This document shows positions 34,151 to 48,400 of a stretch of DNA of 64,000 nt, one piece after another (within the stretch, counting starts at the first letter, position 1; each line of letters opens with the position of its first letter). The stretch is from Branchiostoma floridae. Lineage: Eukaryota; Chordata; Leptocardii; Amphioxiformes; Branchiostomatidae. Location: positions 2,205,789 through 2,269,788 of the forward strand of contig NC_049992.1 in the NCBI RefSeq assembly GCF_000003815.2. Reading direction: 5' to 3'. The position numbers and the translations under genes are program-made. Under the pieces are notes generated by a model. That model was not told where the DNA came from. It worked only from the letters and a program-made list of their open reading frames with translations, and did no database searches.

Positions 34151-36035
34151 CACACTGATGCGCAGTGCAGAAGAAAAGATAAAAACGTTGCAACAGACCT
34201 GAGTCAGCTATTAAAACTGTTCAAAACATTTTTGTCGCACTTGTAACCGCTCCCCCTCCCCACTTTTTCAATTCCCCTGTCATTCGCCACTTTAACCGCC
34301 ATGTCTATTACTTAACCTAAGTCTTGCAATGTTTTTCCATGGTAGAAACACACCCGAAATGCATCCGACAAAGAGATAAATCTGCGTAAAATCGCATGTA
34401 AACAAGGCAATAAATACTTTGCTCAGAATCAGCCCCCCCCCCCCCCTAAAAGCGAGACGTCTGCGAAGGTTCGCTATAATTTCTCAGTAACGTAAAACAC
34501 GCTCGGTATGGCTCTACATAGGCTAAATGTCTACTTCTTAACCTCCCGTTTAGTTATGATATCATGTTATGTCACCTGTAGCGCTCCTGAACCGCAGAAA
34601 CGTCCTTTCAAAACACCTGAGTGACGAAACAGAAGACGGCACCTGGCACGCGTCCGTTTTCGGTAATGACCGGAAGTCAGCAACCCGTGACCCGGAAGCA
34701 ACAGGCCATCGATGGATCATGGAGGTGAACAGAGCTTGCGCGAAGGTCACCTGTCACCCCACGCTCGGAAATTTTACACTCCTTTGTTTTCTTGATACAT
34801 GTATATTATAACTAGAAAGGCCGACATTTGCTTAAGAGCAAATACAGCATATTTCAGCCATACCCCTTCCCACGCAACATTGGACTGTTCCAAATCACCC
34901 CTGCGCAAAAATGGAACATCCTCTTAACAGTACATTATCCCCCAAAGTGGACTGGTATTGTGAATTGACTCCAGGTAAAAACAGAGCTTGCTTCTATTTT
35001 TCAGAAAATGACAATAATCACACCTTCCATTCAGAAAATTTTCATCATGACTGAAAATTGTTGAATGACTTAATGTAATGTCATTAACAATTTTCAGTAC
35101 GATAACTAGGTGTAAGTTTAAAAAAGTATAAGCTCCTTGTGATGTGGGTACATTTATTATTGCAATGAACTTTTTTTATTCAAGTAGGGCATACGATTTA
35201 ATAATTATCAAGCAGGTGCAGGTACTGTAGGAGCGTTTGTTTTCTTCAAGCTGTAAAACTGTTAAACTGTTTAACTTTGTATGCAATCAACCATCGAGCC
35301 TATTCTTATTTTAGTTTAACAACTTCCTGCCAGACCCGGAAGATACGATTGAACCTTGTTCGAGGATTTATTTTCGTCTGTCTGGTCAGTCTGGTCATAC
35401 CCTGGCGCTGAGAGTGTTTTATTGAGCTGAAACTCTGGCAGTTTAAAGTTACTTACAATTTAAATGTTCAAAGTTTATGTCAAACAATAACAGCACTAGG
35501 AAATGTGGCCACTATAGACAGGTGGTCACTATAGAGAAAATGCTGATCTATTGACTAGGAGCCATACGTTACACATGATTTCAGTACACTGATCATTAAT
35601 CATATAAACATTGCACAGGTAAGCCAATTGTTTAGATGTACAATTAAGTTCAAATAATTCTGAAGAGAAATATTGATGAGAAAATAATCATTCTCGCCAC
35701 TGTCTAACTTATAATTACGTATCAAAACTAAACGCAGATTTTCTAACTAACGCACCTTTCGCCGACTTCATCATAGGACCGCCGGCTATCAATCAAACAC
35801 GGCTGTTGATTAGACTTAGAGTTTCAAACAGTCATGTGCTGTGTGCCAGTTGACAGCGAACTTCATGCTACGTGATGTTTTACATTGCTTGGACCTTCTT
35901 TCCTACAGCGGTGCTTCTACAAAATATTTAGACTGTAACACTGAGTTTTATAGAATAGAATTTGACGCAGAACAGCGTTTTTTGCTGGGTATTTTTTTTG
36001 AAACATGTCCGTGGGAATATCAGCGAGGCGGCGAC
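34151..36035. other. No gene recognised
   Basis: Contains a C-run (34433-34446), an open frame at 34569-34811 without known domains near ETS-like ccggaagt words, and one end of the CTAGAAAGGCCGACATTTGC family at about 34812. Possible but undemonstrated promoter near 34600-34760. Confidence 0.3.
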
Positions 36036-37170
36036 GTAGGGATATCAGACCGTCAACAAAAGTCGCACGGCGGCTAACGGCGCAGCGAAGATACTAGCGC
36101 TATAAATAAGCGCTTCAACTAAGGATGGCAACCCGTACAATATTTTTGTATACTGTTGAGCTAAGTAAAGTTTGTTGTTTATGAGGTTTTAGTTGTCTTT
36201 GAAGCTTTGACCCGAAATATTTTAAAGTCAAACTGCTGAAGAGAAGTAAGTGACTGCTACGATTATCGTAGATATGGCCCTAAAAAAACTGATAAAAGAA
36301 GCCTTCTCAATAGCCTAAAATGCAAGAGCTTCCGGGGGGGCTTCGCCCACCTGGGTCCCCCCCACAGTGGCCCTGCCCCTGGACCCCGCCAGGGACATTC
36401 GGCGGCCCCCGGACCCCTGTCCGACGCTTTGAAAAAATCCTGGCGAGAAGTCTGTACGGCCTGAGTCTTCAAGTTAACGTATTGTGTGGTCCCGTTTATG
36501 AATATTAATTAGCCTTCGCTTTCCTCTTCGCTGATTGGCTGAACCATTAATTGAATTAACTCTTCCTGCCGGCTAGACACAGGTGCAGATGTCGGCTCTG
36601 TGGGGTGAACGTCCGAAAGGTCACGGCATGGAGAACGAAAGAAAACCAATTTCCCCTAAAAAAAGTGCTGTAATTAAGCCTTTTACAGTACTTTAGGCCA
36701 AAAATTTTACTTGGATCATTTTACCAACTATATTATGCCTATCTATACCAAATGTTACTCATACCAGGGTACAGGGGTGCAAAATATACCGTTATAAGAC
36801 CGTCAACAACAGTCGCACGGAGCTAACAGCGCAGCGAAAATACCATCGCTAGCGTTTCAACTTCGGATAACAAGTTATAAGTACTGTTGAACTCAGTAAC
36901 GTTAAAGTTTGTTTTTAGTTGCCTTTGACGGTTTGACCTGAAACAGTGTTACGCTAAACTCCTGAAGAGAAGTTAAGTGACTGCTGCGATTATCATAGAT
37001 ATGCCCCTAAGAACTGATACAATATAAAGCCTTCTGAATAGTCTAAAATGCGAGAGCCTTAGGCGGGCTTTGCTCCCCCTGGCGGGAACACTGCTATATA
37101 CGGGATCATGAGGCCCCGCTTATGAATATTAATTAGCCTTTGGTCTCCTCTTCGCTGATTGGCTAGGTCT
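36036..37170. repeat. Diverged tandem pair, about 750 bp apart
   Basis: 36040-36540 and 36790-37170 share the agaccgtcaacaa..gtcgcacgg start, ggcgcagcgaa, cctgaagagaag, tgaatattaattagcct and tcttcgctgattggct in the same order. They look like two insertions or an old duplication of one repeat. Confidence 0.75.
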
Positions 37171-37239
37171 TTGATTCAATTAACTCTCCGACTGACGCGC
37201 ACAGGTGTGGCTCTGTGCGGGGTCACGGAAGGTCACGTC

Positions 37240-38160
37240 AGGAGGCCAAAAGAAAACAAATTTCCCCTCAGAAAAGTGCCAAAATTAATCATTTTAAAGT
37301 TGTTTATGTCAAAAATTTTACTTGAATCTTGTTACCAAGTATCTAATGCCTATCTATACCAAATTTCAGGTCATTTAATTGTAATACCAGGGTACAGGAG
37401 CCAAAAGTGTCCTTTTTTGGTCAAAAATTGGCCAAAAATCGCAAAAATAAGCATTTTGTTGCACTGTACACCAAAAGTGTTATTGAATTTATATGAAGGG
37501 ATTATCAAGGCACATCTGTGCCAAATTTCAGCTCATTCGGTTGCAATACCAAGGTACAGGAGCCAAAAGTGTCCTTTTTTGGTCAAAAATTGGTCAAAAA
37601 ATCGCAAAAATAAGCATTTTGTTGTACTGTACACCAAAAGTGTTCTTAAATTTATATGGGGGCATTATCAAGGCACATCTCTGTCAAATTTCAGCTCATT
37701 TGGTTGTAATACCAGGGTACAGGGGCCAAAAGTGTCCTTTTTTGGTCAAAAATTGGTCAAAAAATCGCAAAAATAAGCATTTTGTTGTACTGTACACCAA
37801 AACTGATATTGAATCTATATGGGGGACTTATCAAGGCACATCTGTGCCAAATTTCAGCTCATTCGGTTATAATACCAGGGTACAGGGGGCCCAAATATAC
37901 AGTTTTGGTCTTAAGATGACCAAAAAACCTTAATAAAATCATTTAAGAGACAGATATGGAAAAAATGAAAAAAACGCCCGAGGGTATTGGCCCACTCTAC
38001 CCTTGTGCCAAATTTCAAGTCATTCGGTTGAGGAACAACGGAGATACCGTGTTCTGAAGATTTGACAGGAGAAAGAAAGAAAGAAACATTACGAATACTA
38101 GAAAGGCCGACATTTGCTTAGGAGCAAATACAGCATATTGCAATCCATCTTCATCCTTGA
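37240..38160 (+). repeat. Foldback-like tandem array, plus orientation
   Basis: Units of about 163 bp (gccaaatttcagctcattcg, aataccagggtacagg, agccaaaagtgtcctttttt, agcattttgttgtactgtac) repeat at offsets 162, 163 and 163. The array ends gaaacattacgaata, followed by the terminal motif ctagaaaggccgacatttgc at about 38096. The mirror-image array is at 39556-41480. Long open frames here follow the repeat and change frame each unit. Confidence 0.85.
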
Positions 38161-38287
38161 AAAAATCCCAAAATTTAGCCATTTGAAGTAATGTTTGCTC
38201 AAAAGGAAAATGAAGTACTGTGGGCACTTGTCCTACACACCTTCGTGCCGAATTTTAGTGTCCTAGAAGCTGGCATAAGGGCATAGG

Positions 38288-38635
38288 NNNNNNNNNNNNN
38301 NNNNNNNNNNNNNNNNNNNNNNNNNNNNNNNNNNNNNNNNNNNNNNNNNNNNNNNNNNNNNNNNNNNNNNNNNNNNNNNNNNNNNNNNNNNNNNNNNNNN
38401 NNNNNNNNNNNNNNNNNNNNNNNNNNNNNNNNNNNNNNNNNNNNNNNNNNNNNNNNNNNNNNNNNNNNNNNNNNNNNNNNNNNNNNNNNNNNNNNNNNNN
38501 NNNNNNNNNNNNNNNNNNNNNNNNNNNNNNNNNNNNNNNNNNNNNNNNNNNNNNNNNNNNNNNNNNNNNNNNNNNNNNNNNNNNNNNNNNNNNNNNNNNN
38601 NNNNNNNNNNNNNNNNNNNNNNNNNNNNNNNNNNN
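38288..38635. other. Assembly gap
   Basis: 348 N just upstream of the promoter region of gene A. Confidence 1.
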
Positions 38636-38764
38636 GTGCCCCATGCGTTTGCGCTAATAGCTTTGCCTACTCTGTACTATGTAGGTTGGAATCAGAGTCC
38701 GTGTGGACAGAATAGACGACCGTGACCGTGGTTACTACGTACGCGCGCTCTTCTGCAATTTATC

Positions 38765-41700
38765 ATGGCGTCGAGCTCGGACTCCATGGTGTCGAGCTCG
38801 GACTCCATGGTGTCGAGCTCGGACTCGGAAGAGTCATCTAGTCTTGTTGTAGAGGAAATGACCGAGGCCATAGCCACGCTAAGAAACAATACCGGAGACG
38901 TGTCAGCTGTGACCGACAACGCAGCCATTCTGAAGACAAAAGTCCTTGATCCATGTGATAAGTATGCTACGAAATCTGAAAGGCTGTACCTAGGCGACCA
39001 TCTTGCCGACATCGGTGCGGCACAAGTCCTGACCAGTAACATCGCGTGGCTGCGAGGGTTGGAGCATGGTGGGTTCTCGGAAGATGTCTGGCCCTACATG
39101 TACGTTCTTTACGGCTGCTGCCATAACTACACGGACTGTAGCAAAAGATTTGCTGAAGAGCTAGGGAAGTCCAAAATCATTCCTGTCTTGATTCACGATC
39201 TTCAGGAGTTCAAAGACACTTGGACAACAAGTCAGGTAAATAATCTTAATTCTCGGTTTCTACATACCAAGTATGATGAAAATAAAACACCATCAAGATG
39301 GACGTATGTTCATTAACCTCTCACTCCACAGGAAACACAAAGTTTGACAGATTCAGAGGAAGTCATTTTCATCTTAAGTTTCGACTTGAAAATCCCTTTC
39401 CTACTACTAGTAGAAAATAGAGCTTTGAATAAATCTACTGCTTTTGATAGACATATTGCCTGTGATGCTCATCTTAATTTACTTTACGACTTAAACGATG
39501 AACACCTAACAGCAAAATTGACATTACAAAGCGAAGAATAGTACCAGACAATTAGCTATATTTCAGCCATACCATAGGTATGGTGAAATATATTGTTATA
39601 TTGCAATCCATACTACAGTATGGATTTGCAATATATTGTTTTTTCTCAGTCTCTTCTCCTCCTGTCAAATCTTCATACTTTTTCATTTTTGGACCAAATG
39701 AGCTGAAATTTGGCAGGGTGGTAGAAATACCCCCAGACATTTTTTTCTTCCCTTTTTTGATACAGGCCTTAGAAATTATGATATTTAGGGTCTTTGGTCA
39801 TTTTTAGACCCAATATATATATTTTGATTTATGATTTATGATTTATTATTTTGGGATTATTTTGGGCCCCTGTGCTCAGGTATTACAACCTAAAGACCGG
39901 AAATTTGGTACAGAAGTGCATTGGACATGTGAGCACAGGAACCCAACAACGCTTTCTTCATTGATCACTTCAAAAATGAGGGGTTTTCGGCCATTTTTGA
40001 CTAAAAATGTATATTTTTGGCTCCTATGCCCTTGTATTGAATCCAAATCACCTGAAATTTGGTAGAGGGGTGCATTGAACATATGCTCACAAGACCCCAT
40101 CAACATTTTTATCATAGATCACTTCATAAAAAATTAATGCGTTATTTTGTGATTTTTAGCCATTTTTGACTAAAAACGTTTATTTTTGGCTCCTATGCCC
40201 TTGTATTGAAACCAAAAATTCGGCATGAAGGTGTGTAGGGCAAGTGCCCACAGTACTTCATTTTCCCCTTGAGCATACATTACTTTAACTTGTTGAATTT
40301 TGGGATTATTTGCCATTTTTAGAGTAAAAATGTTAAGTTTTGGCTCCTATGCCTTTGTATGAAAACCAAATGATCTGGAAATTGGTGTGAGGGTGCATAC
40401 GGTATGTGCCCACAGGACTTCAGTCACACTTATGGTGTACATCACTTAGAATTGTTAAATTTGGGATTTTTTGCCATTTTGACCAAAAATGTATATTTTT
40501 TGTTTCTGTGTCATGAAATAGCCTACTGATCTGAAATTTGATATATATGTGGCTTTAGCACTAGGAATAGAAAATTGGTCACATAGACCAGTTCATTTTG
40601 CATAAATAGGGATGTTAAGGAAGAGTCCATTCTTGTATGGGGGGGTGAAATTCAAGTTTGGAGTGAGATGGTGTTGTAGGACAGGTCAATTCCTGAACAT
40701 TATCATCATGGAACAGTACATTTTTGCATAGGGATGAAGATGGATTGCAATATGCTGTATTTGCTCCCGAGCAAATGTCGGCCTTTCTAGTATTCGTAAT
40801 GTTTCTTCTTTCCTTCTCCTGTCAAATCTTCAAATTGATTCATCTCCGTCGTTCATAGACCGAATGACCTGAAATTTGGCACAAGGGTAGAGTGGGCCAG
40901 AACCCTCGGATTTTTTTTTTTTTTTCACATCTGTCTCTTAGATAATTTTATTAATTTTTTTGGTCATTTTTAGACCAAAAATGTATATTTTGGCCCCCTG
41001 TACCCTGGTATTACAACCGATTGAGCTGAAATTTGGCACATATGTGCCTTGATAATCCCCCATATAAATTCAATATCACTTTTGGTGTACAGTACAACAA
41101 AATGCTTATTTTGGGGATTTTGGGCCATTTGTTTTACCCAAAAGGACACTTTTGGCTCCTGTACCCTGGTTTTAAAACCGGATGACCTAACATTTAGTAT
41201 AGGAGTGCCCTAGACATATGCGCACATGGATTCATTAACACTTTAGGCATGCAGTACAACAAAATGCTTAATTTTGCGATTATTTGGCCATTTTATGACC
41301 AAAAACGTACATTTTTGGCTCCTGTACCCTGGTTTTAAAACCAAATGACCTAAAAACGGTAATTTAGGTAAAACGGTGCACTAGATATTTATTCAAATGA
41401 TACATGTAAATTTTTGGCATACACCACTTCAAAATGACATATTTGGGGATTTGTTTGTCATTTTCCATTGGCCAGAGGGGTCAACGACCATGACCCCCAC
41501 CTGCAGTCAGCACCTGCAGGCCTGTATGTCTATTTAGTCTAATTAGATAGGTAACCAATCACTTAGGCTAAATCTATATCCTAACCAAGGGGGATTTGGC
41601 AGGCAATCAGCGAGCCCAGTGTTATCTGGAAGAGTCCATTCTTACACGAAGGGGTTCTTTTTTTTAATTCATCATTGGACTGGTGATTATATAAAGTCTT

Positions 41701-42406
41701 TCAGTGGGTGTCTTTTTGGACAGGTCTATTTTACAATTTTACAGAAGGTGTGCTGGAAGAGTCCATTCTTGCACGGAGGGGTATTTTTACTTTGTGACTG
41801 GAGGGTAACCTCCGTCGACAAAGTATTGTGAACGTTTTTTTCGGTGAGCGTTCGCACCTATATCTCTATGTTCCGTTTGCCGCATGCGAATGTGGTTTGG
41901 CACGTCGCCTGTACACCGGCACTGAAAGCTATCTACCACAAAAATGTCAAGACCATAGCATATCTGGAACAAGAGATACATTGAAAAACTGCTGTGATAG
42001 AATATTGTCATTAATTATGCAAATGTGCCTATTCTGCATAATTGGTATCTTATCTTGTACAACATTGTCTAAGGTAGCTACATACCAAAAATCATGAAAA
42101 TCCGTTGTTCCCTTCTTGAGTTATCCTCTTCAGAAGTTTTTGACAAAAATGCCCCTGCTATCCCAAAACTAGACGCTAGGGGGCTCAAACTTATGTCATT
42201 TCTTCCTGAGCACAAGAGCTATCTAATACTAAAAAATCGTGACCATAGCATGTTCAAAACACCGAGATAGCAAAACCGGAAGTTGCGCTGCAGTACCAAG
42301 GGGAGCCGCTAGGGGGCCCAAAATCTAATCATTTCCAGCTTTCATCACACCCTACCAACACACCAAGTATGAAACCAATCCACTAAGCCGTTCTTGAGTT
42401 ATCTTG

Positions 42407-42440
<34 letters not shown>

Positions 42441-45400
42441 AAAGGCTCGCCCTATGACAGAAATCTCACCTTTGACCCCAGTTCCTCCTGATTCAACCAG
42501 TAGCACCCAACAACTAGTTATTATTATTACCTCTATGAAATGTCATGGAGGTTGTATTTACCTCCATGAAATGTCATAATGATATACATGTTATGCAAAT
42601 TAGGGCTTGATTTGCATAATTAATGAGGGAATTGTATAATTCCATTGTTTTTAATAACTTGACTTCAATAAATGTAACACATGTTAATTATGATAGGTGG
42701 AATATAAGCAGATACCAAATATGGAAATGTGGTACTTATTTGCATAATTTATGTAAAAATTGCAAAATTTATGATTAATGATGGGGATTTTATTATTGTG
42801 ACATGTGTACATGTGTACACGTTAGTCAGTGATGAACAACTCCATGCATAGATTATGTTAATGTGTTAGTCAATTGCATGAAATTTACAAAAGCTCTAAA
42901 TATTTCATGGAGGTATGAGGTCGCCGAACTCTAGTTTACCCTGCGTTTGTCTGTCTGTACATGTGTGTCTGTGTGTAAACAAAATAACTCATGAACGGTT
43001 GGGTGGATTGGTTTCATACTTGGTGTGTTGGAAGTGTATGAACAAAGCTGGAAATGATTAGATTTTGGGTCCCCTAGCGGCTCCTCTTGGTACTGCAGCG
43101 TAACTTCCGGTTTTGCTATCTCGGTGTTCTGAACATGCTATGGTCACGATTTTTTTAGTATTAGATAGCTCTTGTGCTCAGGAAGAAATGACATAAGTTT
43201 GGGCCCCCTAGCGTCTAGTTTTGGGATAGCAGGGGCATTTTTATCAAAAACTTCTGAAGAGGATAACTTAGGAAGGGAACAACGGATTTTCATGATTTTT
43301 GGTATGTAGGTACCTTAGACAATGTTTTACAAGATAAGATACTAATTATGCAAAATAAGAGTACATTTGCATAATTAATGAGAATATTCTATAATAGTTT
43401 TTCAATGTATCTCGAATTATGTGTCGTGTAACGACAACAGCTGACATCGCAGACCAACCAATTGTTTCTGTTATTTCTGACAATCTTGTTCTACTTTGAG
43501 TATCATAATTATCTCAAATTTATGGTAAATTTACGGCAACATCTGATACCGCGGGCCAATGATTGTTGGTTTATCAGCGGAATGTAAAAGTATGGTTGTT
43601 GATAAATAATAAACACAATGTCACACACCACTGAAAACAACACAACTGACAGACCATAATTACGTCACAAAGTTTGTTACCTACGGTCACTTGTTTAAAT
43701 TTTATTTTTGGACTTTGGTGTCTACTAGTTTGTCAGTCTTTCAGTAGGGTTATTTTTGGACTGGTCTAATTTGCAATTTTACATGGGTGTGCTGGAAGAG
43801 TCTATTCTTGCACGGAGGGGGGCTTTAAAAATCCATTTTATTGGACTTTACCACTTTACATGGAAGAGTCCATTTTTCACACGGGAGGCGTTTTTTTTTC
43901 AAATTCAGTTTTGGACGGGTGATGATTAAAGATTCCATTTTTAGTGGAAGTGTTTTTAGACTGGTCTATTATACCTTTTCATGCTTGGGGGACCTTTTTT
44001 GCTAAATTCAATTTTGGATTCGGTTTACCATTCAAAAGGCCAAGGTTTCAGAGGGAGTATTTCTGGGCTGGTCTATTGTGCAAATTCACATAGGGTGCAC
44101 TGGAGTCCATTCTTGAACGGGGGAATTTTGTAAGATTCATTTTTGGGTTAAAACGTCATTAGTAAAAGTGATTTTTCAAATGGGTGATTTTGGAACAGTC
44201 TATTGTTGCATGGGGAGGGAGGTGGCTGAAATATGCTGTATTTGGTCTCAAGCAAATGTCGGCCTTTCTAGTTATCATGTGTTATCGGTATCGATAGGTT
44301 AGAGGTCATCATGGTTAAAAGAAATTGGTATTGATTGATTAGCTATACAAATAGACGTTTGATAGAAATGATGCAGATCTATATAGATATACACGGTTTT
44401 GTGCCACTGACTTGAAGAGAATATGTACTCAGCCAAGGAGGGAACAAAAATTTGTCTGACTTTTCTTGACATTGTGTATTTACAGCGCTATGAGGATGTA
44501 GTCGACATTTCACTTGGTACTTTGTACAACATGTCGAGGTACTCAAGCATCAGGCCGCTCTTCGACGAGATCAATACAATTGAGAGTCTGATTCCGTTTC
44601 TGAAGGCTGAAAACGAAGCGGTTAAGACCATGGTTACCTTGACACTGGCGTATGTAATCGGTGAGTACTGAGTTGTTACTAAATTATATGCTTCAATTTT
44701 GAAATGCCATGATGCAGTAATCATACGACAAATCAATTTACGTACAAAAATGGCCGTTTGTAAAAAAAAAGTAATAAGGGCCATGAATAGATAAACGCTA
44801 CAAACGTCCTACCAATATCAATTTAGATATAATAATTAGACATATATCAATTGATATCAATTGAACTAAGTCGACGCAGGTCTATGGACAATCCTTTCAC
44901 CATTGACATTGACAATGTAATTATTGTGATAAATTCTTAAATCATTGTTTTTAATTTCAGACGAGGAGAATCTGGGCATCATGGCAGACCCCTCAGTCAT
45001 CCGTTTCATCATTGAGGTGTTTACACAGGCCGTGGATAATGAGAAGAAGAGCCACCTTGGATACAGCGCTGCCGAGCTGGCCATGGGGGTTGAAAAACTG
45101 GCCGTGAACGACACTCTTGATGACAACAATAAGGTGAGTTCCTTCTGACAATATTTCGGGAGGATAAGCTTGAATGTCATATGAAAATCATCCACCCATC
45201 TGACAGTCTCAAACGTTGTTTACGGTTCTACACTGCCATAACATTGAATTGCAACTCATATCAATAATAACAACATTAACACTGGGGAGGCCTGGTGAAT
45301 TTGTTACGGAGTATAAGTCCTCCCAGTCGTAGCATTGTACACATGCTGCAGATGGGAATACGGTATGTCCTACGTTTCATTCCACCTTAGATTGGCAGAT

Positions 45401-48400
45401 ATAGGAGCCCTTGTCTAAAATATTAGCATGAAAGCTCATCTGTGTTGATAGAATACATATTGAAGTTTTTCAACTGTCATACAACACAAATTATTCGTTA
45501 TTCGAATCATGTGTCTCTAAGTCACGTGATCAGAGTAACTGAATCGTCACTCCTGAAGAAGGTCGACGGAAGTGCGACTGAAAATTCGAGGTGAGAATAA
45601 TTTGTGTTGTATGACAGTTGAAAAACTTCAATATGAGCCCTTGTCTACTTTATCTCAAATAGAAATTGGTGAAAATACTGAAAAAAATATAGGTATGTTT
45701 GCCATCCATTCGCAACTCAAGCTGACGCTTGTGGCTGAAGGCCTCCTCCCACCTCTGATCAAGCTGATGACTGAAGGAGATGAAGAGGAGCAGCTTCACG
45801 CCATCCGGGCCATCTCCCAACTCGCCTTCCATCCAGACAACAAGGAGAAGATCCTTCAACTCAAGGTCATCCCAAAGCTGCTGGAGTTCGCACAAAGCCT
45901 GGATACAGATACAGCAGTGGCCGCTAAAGGGGCTCTGTGGGAGCTGCAGGGTGTTAACGCCCGAAAACAGAAGGGTACAAGAGGCTCTTATTGTACTAAT
46001 CAGCATATTTGATTTTAATTTTTAGTTTGTATCGGAACTGGCCATGGTCAATATGCAGAAACCATCTGGCATCTGATGAGAAACATTAGAGGACGTCAAA
46101 GAATATCATCATTCGAAAGGTTTGCCTAGTTTCCAGCAATCGTGCTGATATCTTTGAACTGCTAGCTGACTAAATGTCTCAAGACACATCATGTACCGTG
46201 ATCAAGACCATCTTGTTTACCCTCCTCCTCATTCTAGTTGAGGAGCCAGGCGCCGGAAAGACTAGTACTGATGAAACCAAGACAGACAGCCGTGCAGGAC
46301 ATGTCATGCTGAGTTACCAATGGGACAACCAGGAGGTCGTCAAGAAGGTGAAATATGCAACCATCTACTTTGATCTTGATTGTCCAAAATGTAGACCCAA
46401 GCCATTGTTGTAAGGAATTCTTTTGCTAATGTACGAATGACAAGTAAGCCATGCTTCCCATTATAGGAAATTTTAGCAGACAGCAAAATAATGATACTGG
46501 CTGTGCACGTATTGCACCTTGCAGGGAAATTGCGACGGGAAGCAGAGGATATATTTTACTTCGTCTAATGCCATGTATATATATATATATTTTATCTGCA
46601 CAGATAAAAGCCACACTGGAGGCAACAAGTTACAAGGTATGGATGGACATAGATCAGATGGGCGGTTCCACTCTTGAAGCCATGGCGGAGGCAGTGGAGG
46701 GTGCAGCTGTGGTGCTCATCTGTATGTCCCGCAAGTACAAGGAGAGCGCCAACTGCAGGAGAGGTAGGCAACATGAAAACGCCCCTTAGTCGTTTTTGCT
46801 GAAGAATTTTGGCCAAAAGAGGGCAAGTTTTTCGTTATTGACAGCATGCAGTGTATTTGGTAAGGGGTCCCTGAATACTCCACACTACCTGAAATTAATT
46901 TTTTGTGTGCATACTTTATTTTGAGGGAACCATTTTACTAACTCGTGCACATGTGCATTTATTATACACAATTTGGGTGAGCCCAATCTTTGTGTTGGAA
47001 ATTACAGTTCAACTATTTCAAGGATTTATCATACATGTTTCAACCTTTGGCTTGCTCAGAAGTGATGAACATCCCTAATCTGCACCTTAGAATACAATCG
47101 TTTTAGGTTTAGGTAATGCAAATATCTCAAAAGTATCTTCGTACTTGTAAATCGAATAACATGAAGTTCGAACGGAATAATTTAATCATAAATAAGTTAT
47201 TTTAAAGCGATTCGATTGAGTTTTCATTAATCAAAATGTCAATGAATTTTCAGAAAATCTCTTTTTTCTCTACTTTTCACAACAGAGTGTCATTATGCCG
47301 CGACAAGAGGAACAGACATCATTCCGCTGAAAATGGAGAACACTTACCAACCTGACGGCTGGCTGGGAATAACTATGGGAGGCCGTCTGTACTTCAACTT
47401 TGACGGCAAGGACAGCTTTAAGGACGTGATGGCGCGGCTCATGAGGGAATTAGGTAAGCCACCCCTTTTGCTTATTTTTAAAAACTAGTGGTACTGATGA
47501 TGAAGGTCACACGGATATACTGACGTCACAAATACATAAGGTCACGTGTCTGTATCTCTGAAGAGTAAAAAGTCGACTGACAATTTGGTGACTGAATATA
47601 ATCTGACTCTGATTGCTTTGTTAAATAAAGGAATCGAGCGGGTATTATGTCTCATACATCTTAACGTTACTGTACCCTATGATAAAAGCATCCTACGTCC
47701 GTAACAGGTGACAGGGGTAAGGGACATACTGCTGCAGGTGCAGAGGTGGATACAGTTGGCTCAAAACTGGAGGGGCTGAAGCTTCCCAGGATGAGGAAGG
47801 AGGTAAGCTCCAGTCGATGAGGTATTAGTTCTAATCAACAAGATCTTCGTATTAATCGGTTTAAGATGGAAAAACCCATTACACCGCAGTGAGTAAACTA
47901 TAAATGGTACGGTTTACATTAACTTTAGAAAATCTTATTTACAATCCTATCTTAAAAACGGCCGCGCCGAGAATGCCACATTCTCAATTTTGGCTCCATG
48001 TGAGATACAAGATAACATTATTGAAAATTGTAGAGTTGCCACCGAATTTCAAAAGAATGTAATTAAGCATGTTGTTTGCGTGTTGTAATCACGAAGTAAA
48101 CGTGTGATACACAGTACAGTACAGTACTAGTATGATCGTACCGTAGTTTCGGATTAGGAAGAGTGATTAAGTTTTTGTTGAATGGTGACCGTTAACTTAA
48201 GTCCTTGTTTGCATTGCGTGCATCTAATTGTATACACCATCTTAATTATGGTAAAGGTTTCTATTGCACATCGTTATGTACAGTCCCCCATGTTTTCGCT
48301 CACGAGTAACGGTGTGAAAAACGTTTTTTTTTTTTGCATACACAATTTACGTTCGTTTTCGTGCTTCTAGTCACGTTTTGTATGATAAAGAATGACAGAT

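Noticed and set aside
37159-37933. 205- and 146-codon open frames
   Set aside because: They follow the 163-bp tandem units of the foldback-like array; the same peptide words occur in shifted frames.
44423-44671. Separate small gene starting at 44423
   Set aside because: The upstream part is intron sequence; the coding part is exon 2 of gene A after a clear tttacag acceptor.
45693-45721. Exon 4 start right after tatag
   Set aside because: Splicing there puts the armadillo region out of frame with a stop within about 11 codons; the acceptor at 45720-45721 keeps the frame.
46238-46290. P-loop (GAGKT) nucleotide-binding site before TIR1
   Set aside because: The EEPGAGKT word lacks the GxxxxGK spacing and no NTPase domain follows.
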